DNA of 48,817 nt, taken from the NCBI RefSeq assembly GCF_000186865.1, contig NW_008705580.1:213497-262313 (forward strand), given 5' to 3'. This DNA comes from Aureococcus anophagefferens. Its lineage: Eukaryota; Sar; Pelagophyceae; Pelagomonadales; Pelagomonadaceae. Each line of letters begins with the position of its first letter. Positions within the stretch are counted from its first letter, which is position 1. The notes under the pieces are model-generated. The model saw only the letters and a list, made by a program, of their open reading frames with translations, had not been told where the DNA came from and did no database searches. Both the position numbers and the translations under genes were made by a program. Shown here piece after piece: positions 44,192 through 48,817 of the stretch.

Positions 44192-45484
44192 TTAGAGCAG
44201 CGCGCCGTCGCGGTCCTTCTCGAGGTCCTCGCACCGCTTGGTCAGCGCGGCGACGCGGGACGAGTGGAAGTCGCGGTCCTTCTTCGCGGAGGCGCGCGCG
44301 GCCTCGAGCTCGGCCTCGAGCTCGTCGACGCGGGCCTGGAGGAGCTTGTGCTGGGCGCCGTGGTAGGCCGCGTCCGCCGCGAGGCGCGGCGCCTTGGCGG
44401 CGGGCGGCTCCGCGGGCTTCGCGGACCGCGCGCGCCGCGCGTCGACGATCTCGACGGCGAGCGTGCGGCCGTCGTAGGTGCGGCTCGCGAGGGAGGCCGC
44501 GGCGGCGGCGGCCTCGCGGGCGTCGTCGAACTCGACCCAGACGCGCTGGCTCGCGACGCGGGGCCGCGGCACGACGACGGACCGGATGGTCCCGAAGCCG
44601 CCGCAGGTCGCGCGCGTGTCCTGCTCGACCTTGCGCGCGTACTCCTCGAGCTTGGGCGCCGCGTCGAAGAGCGCGTCGACGGCGATGCCCCGGCCGTCGC
44701 CGACCGCGGGCTTGCCGTCGTCGCGCGACCGCCGGGACTCGGACCGCGAGCCGTCGCGGCTCCGGGACCGCTTGCGCCGCCGCGCGGGGCTCCGGCTCCG
44801 GCTGCTCGACGAGCTCGCGCTCCGCCGCCGCCGCCGCCGGTCGCGCGCCTCCGCCTTGACCTTGGCGGCGCCCGGCGCGGGCGCCGCGGCGGGCGCGGGC
44901 GGCGCCGCGCCCGCGGTCCGCGCGAGGTTGCTGCACTCGACGTTGAGCGTGCGGCCGTCGACGACGTGGGGCGCGCCGCCCAGCGCCGCCGCGGCGTCGC
45001 GCGCCGCGGCGAAGCGCACGAACGCGAAGCCCTTGGACGCGCCCGTCGCCCGATTCGTGACGACGTTCGCGTCGACGACGGCCCCGAAGCGCGAGAAGTA
45101 CGCGACGAGGGGCTCCGCCGACAGCATGCCCAGGGACAGGCCGCCGACGAAGATCTCGTGCGAGCCGCCGCTCGCGGCCGCGGCCGCGGCGGGCGCGGCG
45201 GGCGCGGCGGGCGCGGCCGGCGGCTTCGCGAGCTCGACCCGCAGCCGCCGGCCGTCGAACTCCGTGCCCGTCATGGACAGCGCGGCCTGCGCCGCGGCCT
45301 CCGTCGCGTAGTCCACGAAGCCGTAGCTCGCGGGACCGTTCTGCGCGATGAGCCGGATGTCGACGATGGTGCCGAAATGCCCGAAGATGGAGCGAAGCAT
45401 GTCGCCGTGGATCGCCGGCGACAGGTTGCCCACGTGGATCGTGTAGAAGGGCTGCGGCGCGCTGTGCGCGGCGCCGCGCAGCAT
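44192..45484 (-). CDS. SR-like RNA-binding protein with three RRMs
   Basis: ATG at 45484 (MLRGAAHSAPQPFYTIHVGN), 430 aa; the frame stays open to 45583 but that leader is Arg-rich. RRM1 (residues about 12-86) has TIHVGNL and YGFVDYAT. RRM2 (about 105-185) has EIFVGGL and KGFAFVRF. A basic Arg/Ser region follows (RRRRRRSASSSSSRSRSPAR). RRM3 (about 270-360) is a degenerate UHM-like RRM (FGTIRSVVVPRP, QRVWVEFDD). The C-terminus is a coiled coil (LLQARVDELEAELEAARAS). The layout RRM-RRM-RS-RRM is reminiscent of U2AF65-type or other splicing factors with the RS domain moved inside. A nuclear splicing role is inferred. It is convergent with the ARM-RING gene with a 2-bp gap. Confidence 0.82.
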   Translation of the reverse strand: MLRGAAHSAPQPFYTIHVGNLSPAIHGDMLRSIFGHFGTIVDIRLIAQNGPASYGFVDYATEAAAQAALSMTGTEFDGRRLRVELAKPPAAPAAPAAPAAAAAASGGSHEIFVGGLSLGMLSAEPLVAYFSRFGAVVDANVVTNRATGASKGFAFVRFAAARDAAAALGGAPHVVDGRTLNVECSNLARTAGAAPPAPAAAPAPGAAKVKAEARDRRRRRRSASSSSSRSRSPARRRKRSRSRDGSRSESRRSRDDGKPAVGDGRGIAVDALFDAAPKLEEYARKVEQDTRATCGGFGTIRSVVVPRPRVASQRVWVEFDDAREAAAAAASLASRTYDGRTLAVEIVDARRARSAKPAEPPAAKAPRLAADAAYHGAQHKLLQARVDELEAELEAARASAKKDRDFHSSRVAALTKRCEDLEKDRDGALL

Positions 45485-45712
45485 GCTCGCTGTGCTTGCG
45501 CGAGCGCGGTGCTCGCGCTGCAGCTCTCGCTGCGGTCGAGGCCTTGCTCGAGCTCGCGAGATGCTCGCGGATCGACTCGGCACTCGGCGCTGGGCGGCGG
45601 CGGCGGCGCCGGCAGGGCTGCCGGCCGACGTCGTCGTCGGCGCCTCGGACGCCTCAGTAACCCCTCCGCACTTCGGCGCCCGCCCCGCCCCAAAAAACGA
45701 GCAACACCGGCG

Positions 45713-48061
45713 TCATATACTCGCGGAGTTGTGGACCTCGCCCGGCGCGCCGGAGAAGGGCGCGAGGTCCGTGTTCACGGGCCACCACTGGGACGTGGAC
45801 CGGAGCTCGGGCTCCGCGGCGTCCAACCCGTCGTCGGGCGGCGGCGGCCGCGGCGTCCGGTCCGCGTGGCCCGCGACGAGGGGCTTGGGCCGCTTCTTCG
45901 GCGACCTGCGCCGCGGCCGCGGCGCGTCGTCGCCGTCGCCGTCCGGCGGGACCGCGGGCGGCCGGCCGCCGCCGCGCGCCGCGGGCTTGCCCGCGCGCTG
46001 CTTCCGCGGCGCGGGCTTCTCGGGCGAGGGCTTGGGCACGGGGCGGCCGTGGCGCGGCTTGGGCACGCGGGGCACGGTCTTCCTGTGCGCGAAGGCGCCG
46101 CCTTTCGCCTTCTTCTTCTCCGCGGCCTTTTTCGCCTCCTCGGCCTCGTCGACGACGCCGCCCCAGCGGTTCCGCGCCGCGGGCGGCTCCGCCGGCGCCC
46201 GGCGCATGTCCCGCGGCCGCCGCGGCGCGTCGCCGCGGGGGCCCGCGCCGTCCTCGAAGTCGGGGGCCGTCGAGCTCCGCTGGCCGAAGGACCGGTCCGG
46301 CCCGCGGCGCGACTGCTGCGACCGCGCGCGCGACGCGTCGCCCTCGGAGGCGTCGCCGTCGCGCTCGCGCGTCCGCTGCGCGCGCCGCGCGTCCGCCGTC
46401 GCGCGCGCGGGCCGCCGCCGCGGCGGCCCGCGGCGGCCGCCGTCGCGCTTCTCGTCCTCGAGGTCCGCGAGCTTGTCCTTGAGCGTCTCCTGCTCCGCGA
46501 GGAGCTGGTCGTACATGGTCTGCAGCTTGTCGACGGCCTCGTGGGACCGCCGGCCCTCGGGGCTCGGCGACCGCGACACGCGGCGGCCGCGCCGCGGCGG
46601 CGAGTGGTCCTCGAGGCCCGGGATCGGCCGCCGCCGCGGGCCGTCGCCGCCGTCGTCGTAGTCGCGGCGGCTCCGGTCGCGCCGCAGGTGCGGCGGCGTC
46701 GCCGCCGGGTCGTCGTCGAAGTCGTTCCGGCTGCGGTCGCGCTCCAGGTGCTCCGGCGTCGCCGCGGGGTCGAAGCCGCGCTTGCTGTTGTCGCGCTTCA
46801 GATGCTCGGGCGTCGCCGCCGGGTCGAAGCCGCGCTTGCTGTTGTCGCGCTTCAGGTGCTCGGGCGTCGCCGCCGGGTCGAAGCCGCGCTTGCTATGATT
46901 CCGTTTCAAATGCTCGGGCGTCGACGCCGGGTCGAAATCGCGCTTGCTATGATTCCGTTTCAGATGCTCCGGCGTCGCCGCGGGGTCAAAATCGCGCTTG
47001 CTATGATTCCGCTTCAGATCCTCGGGCGTCGCCGCCGGGTCGAAATCGCGCTTGCTATGATTCCGCTTCAGATGCTCGGGCGTCGCCGCGGGGTCGAAGC
47101 CGCGCTTGCTATGATTCCGCTTCAGATCCTCCGGCGAGTCGCGGTCGTCGAGGCCCGGCACGGGCCGGCGCCGCGGCTCGTCGCCGCCGCCGTCGCGGCG
47201 GCGGCGGTCCCGCGAGCCGGTCCGCTTCTCCTCCGTCGGGTACTCCTCGCCCTCGTAGTCCGGCACGCGCTTCTTCCGCCGCCGGCTCTTGCCGTCGCCG
47301 CCGTCGCGCCGCGGCGGCGGGTGCTCGCGGCGGAGGTACTCCTCGTACTCGGCGGCGTCCTGCTCGTCCTCGCGTTTCTTGGCCTCCTTCTCCTTGTCGC
47401 GGCGCTTCTGGTCCGCGCGGCGCTGGCCGTCGAGGAGCCGGCGGAACTCGAGCTCCTTGGACCGCTTCTTCTCCCGCTCCTCGTGCGACGGGCCGTTCAT
47501 CGACGCGAGCGCGGACATGTAGAGGCCGCCGGCGTCGTCGTCGCGCTTCGGCGACGCCAGGTAGGGCAGGCTCACGCCGCCGCCGTCGGACGTCGGCGCG
47601 ACGCGCTTCCGCTCGGACCGGCGCGGCGGCGTGCGAGACGCGGACCGGCGCGGCGGCGTGCGAGACCGGCGGCCGCCCGAGTGCTGGGACGCGGGCGACG
47701 GCTCCTCCTCGGGCTGCCGGGGCCGCCGGCGCCGGTCCCGCGGCGGCGTCGCCGCCGGGGACCGGTCCCGCGACCGCGGCTCGCGCCGGTCGCGCGACCG
47801 GTCGTCGTCGTCCTCCGGCGCGGCGCCGAAGACCGCGCGCTTCCGCAGGCGCCGGTCCCGCGCCTCGATGAGGTCCGCGGCGTCGCCGGCCTCGAGGCCC
47901 AGCATCTCGCGCTCCTTGATGAGCTCCGCGTTCGCCTGGCGCGCCGCGGCGGCGCGCGACCGGTTCTGGTCCACCATCTGCGCTTCGAGAAACTCCTTCT
48001 GCTGCTGCTTCTTCCGCTGCGCCGCCGCGCGGTCCGCCTCGCTCATGCGCAGGAAACTCAT
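45713..48061 (-). CDS. long charged repeat protein, unrecognised
   Basis: ATG at 48061 (MSFLRMSEADRAAAQRKKQQ), 782 aa. The first ~75 residues are helical and charged (QQQKEFLEAQMVDQNRSRAA), similar in style to cilium- or centrosome-associated coiled-coil proteins. Next come Arg/Pro/Ser-rich segments (RRSASRTPPRRSERKR), another coiled coil (EEREKKRSKELEFRRLLDGQ), and eight to nine 18-residue repeats (FDPAATPEHLKRNHSKRD). A coiled coil (HEAVDKLQTMYDQLLAEQET) and a basic tail with PxPxH motifs (FAHRKTVPRVPKPRHGRPVP) follow. A nuclear speckle or ciliary role cannot be told apart here. Repeat units in the middle use AT-richer codons (AAT CAT AGC AAG) than the rest. Confidence 0.75.
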   Translation of the reverse strand: MSFLRMSEADRAAAQRKKQQQKEFLEAQMVDQNRSRAAAARQANAELIKEREMLGLEAGDAADLIEARDRRLRKRAVFGAAPEDDDDRSRDRREPRSRDRSPAATPPRDRRRRPRQPEEEPSPASQHSGGRRSRTPPRRSASRTPPRRSERKRVAPTSDGGGVSLPYLASPKRDDDAGGLYMSALASMNGPSHEEREKKRSKELEFRRLLDGQRRADQKRRDKEKEAKKREDEQDAAEYEEYLRREHPPPRRDGGDGKSRRRKKRVPDYEGEEYPTEEKRTGSRDRRRRDGGGDEPRRRPVPGLDDRDSPEDLKRNHSKRGFDPAATPEHLKRNHSKRDFDPAATPEDLKRNHSKRDFDPAATPEHLKRNHSKRDFDPASTPEHLKRNHSKRGFDPAATPEHLKRDNSKRGFDPAATPEHLKRDNSKRGFDPAATPEHLERDRSRNDFDDDPAATPPHLRRDRSRRDYDDGGDGPRRRPIPGLEDHSPPRRGRRVSRSPSPEGRRSHEAVDKLQTMYDQLLAEQETLKDKLADLEDEKRDGGRRGPPRRRPARATADARRAQRTRERDGDASEGDASRARSQQSRRGPDRSFGQRSSTAPDFEDGAGPRGDAPRRPRDMRRAPAEPPAARNRWGGVVDEAEEAKKAAEKKKAKGGAFAHRKTVPRVPKPRHGRPVPKPSPEKPAPRKQRAGKPAARGGGRPPAVPPDGDGDDAPRPRRRSPKKRPKPLVAGHADRTPRPPPPDDGLDAAEPELRSTSQWWPVNTDLAPFSGAPGEVHNSASI
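46660..47134 (-). repeat. 54-bp tandem repeat array, about nine units, coding
   Basis: Each unit encodes FDPAATPEHLKRNHSKR[D/G]. The central units are nearly identical in DNA. The outer ones diverge (HLERDRSRND, HLRRDRSRRD) or are partial (PEDLKRNHSKRG). This gradient suggests recent expansion or homogenisation from the middle. Confidence 0.9.
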
Positions 48062-48384
48062 GGCCGCGTGGTTCTCAGCGCGCCGGTCGCATCCAGGGCG
48101 CGCGCGCGCCGGAACCGACGTCCAACGATGGGCGGGGGCAGCCCTCGAGCCGCGGTTAGCCAGCTTTTAGATGTGCAAGGAGTTCGAGTTGCGGCTCAAA
48201 TTGCCACACCAAATCGCGCGCCAACCCAAGCCGGCCACCTCGTTCGTCGCGCGCGCCCGCAACGACCGTCAAAACCGCCCCGACTCGTCGCGCGCGCCCG
48301 CGAAGAACCTCGCAGCCGGCCCGACTCGTTCGGTCAAGCCGCCGGCCGCCTCACACCAGCAGAGACGCGCCGACAAAGCAAACG
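48062..48384. promoter_or_regulatory. divergent upstream region, repeat protein / plastid protein
   Basis: 323 bp, with a lower-GC patch at about 48160-48220. A CGCGCGCCCGC motif occurs twice (48249-48259 and 48291-48301), each preceded by TCGT(C)G. No gene seen. Confidence 0.4.
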
Positions 48385-48817
48385 ATGAAACTCATCCGCG
48401 CCCTCTGCGTCCTCGCGGCCGCCGAGGCCTTCGTCGCGCCGACGCCGCGCCGAAACCCGTACGCGACGCTCGCGGCGACGTCGCAGCAGGCCGACGCCGG
48501 CAAGGACGAGAAGGCCGCGAAGCTCCCGACGATCGTCGACGGCGGCCACCCCATGTTCGGCAAGAAGCTGAGGGTGCGCGGCGCGAAGATGTCGCGGTCC
48601 GGCGCGGACCGCTTCAGCAACCTGCGCTGCTTCGCGGAGCCCGGCGACCCCTACGCGTCGCCGCTCAACTACCTCCTCGCGCACGGCGACGAGGTCACGT
48701 GCCTCGACTTCAAGGACTTCGCGGGCCAGACCTGGGTCATGCACGAGGTCGACGAGCGGCTCCGGGGGCTGACGAAGGACGGCGCGCCGCCCGCGGCGGG
48801 CACGTACCTCGCCTGTC
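48385..48817 (+). CDS. plastid-targeted protein, N-terminal part only
   Basis: ATG at 48385; the frame is open to the window end (144 codons). MKLIRALCVLAAAEAF is a signal peptide followed at once by VAPTPRRNPYATLAATSQ. Cleavage before a Phe in an A-x-A-F-x-x-P context is the mark of bipartite plastid import across a complex red-derived plastid in stramenopiles. The mature part (IVDGGHPMFGKKLRVRGAKM, then LRCFAEPGDPYASPLNYLLA) is not a family I recognise. Many pelagophyte and diatom plastid proteins of unknown function look like this. The C-terminus lies beyond the right edge. Confidence 0.7.
   Translation, partial: MKLIRALCVLAAAEAFVAPTPRRNPYATLAATSQQADAGKDEKAAKLPTIVDGGHPMFGKKLRVRGAKMSRSGADRFSNLRCFAEPGDPYASPLNYLLAHGDEVTCLDFKDFAGQTWVMHEVDERLRGLTKDGAPPAAGTYLAC

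Noticed and set aside
43440..44936. Long minus frame across the end of the ARM-RING gene
   Set aside because: Antisense shadow of the RING end and of the RRM gene in another frame; composition is Arg/Ala/Gly only.
1..48817. CRISPR arrays, bacterial operons, Shine-Dalgarno sites or Rho-independent terminators
   Set aside because: The gene set, introns and targeting peptides are eukaryotic; the repeats found are tandem or coding and none is a spaced CRISPR-like array.
1..48817. tRNA genes
   Set aside because: No T-arm GGTTCGAATCC-type motif with a matching acceptor stem was found; TTCGAA-like hits lie inside coding DNA.

Overview
The window reads as nuclear DNA of a unicellular eukaryotic alga with a red-derived secondary plastid, most likely a stramenopile and plausibly a pelagophyte such as Aureococcus (inference; no database was searched). 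Grounds: an RPS20, ASF1, V-ATPase c'', strawberry-notch helicase and RHL1 complement; very high GC with strong GC3 bias; short spliceosomal introns; a signal peptide followed by an AEAF|VAP-type plastid-targeting cleavage motif in the right-edge gene; and introns that are small terminal-inverted-repeat (TIR) elements with target-site duplications, the class described as DNA-transposon introners in Aureococcus.

Layout, left to right. 1-3635 (-) is the 5' part of a large unrecognised nuclear-looking protein. A BRCT-like exon (-) is followed by a PH-SH3-CH-SH3BGRL four-domain protein (+). A small two-exon gene (-), a secreted Cys-rich protein (+), an SLC35/TPT-type transporter (-), an F-box-like protein (+), an aquaporin-family protein with altered NPA boxes (-), ASF1 (+), a double methyltransferase (-) with a 72-aa membrane microprotein overlapping its start, a RING protein (-), an alpha-glutamyl/putrescinyl-thymine pyrophosphorylase-like protein (-) and a YHYH surface protein (+, broken by a 50-N gap) follow. 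A gene-poor 1.2 kb precedes a cupin/JmjC-ankyrin protein (+), V-ATPase c'' (-), a FYVE-SYLF protein (+), an O-fucosyltransferase-like protein (-), a membrane protein (+), RPS20 (-), an ApaH-like phosphatase (+), a SAP-like basic protein (-), an alpha/beta hydrolase (+), an RlmN-TrmO fusion (-), an SDR (+), the SBNO helicase (+), RHL1 (-), an ankyrin protein with a one-base frameshift (-), an ARM-RING protein (+), a three-RRM SR-like protein (-), a long repeat protein (-) and the 5' part of a plastid-targeted protein (+).

Genes are packed tightly: convergent neighbours often end within 0-100 bp of each other and three pairs overlap, while divergent pairs share 75-500 bp. The genes do not form one pathway. 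Several touch chromatin or DNA (ASF1, RHL1, SBNO, the pyrophosphorylase-like protein, BRCT), RNA modification (RlmN-TrmO) or membrane traffic (FYVE-SYLF, V-ATPase).

The most interesting system is a family of three related ~190-200 bp TIR elements (in the aquaporin, FYVE-SYLF and fucosyltransferase-like genes). Each sits exactly as an intron: the element end supplies the CAG acceptor and the duplicated target supplies the donor (GC in all three). A 91-bp intron in the SBNO gene, unrelated in sequence, carries a perfect 8-bp duplication with a GT donor, and other introns show decayed versions, suggesting several generations of intron gain.
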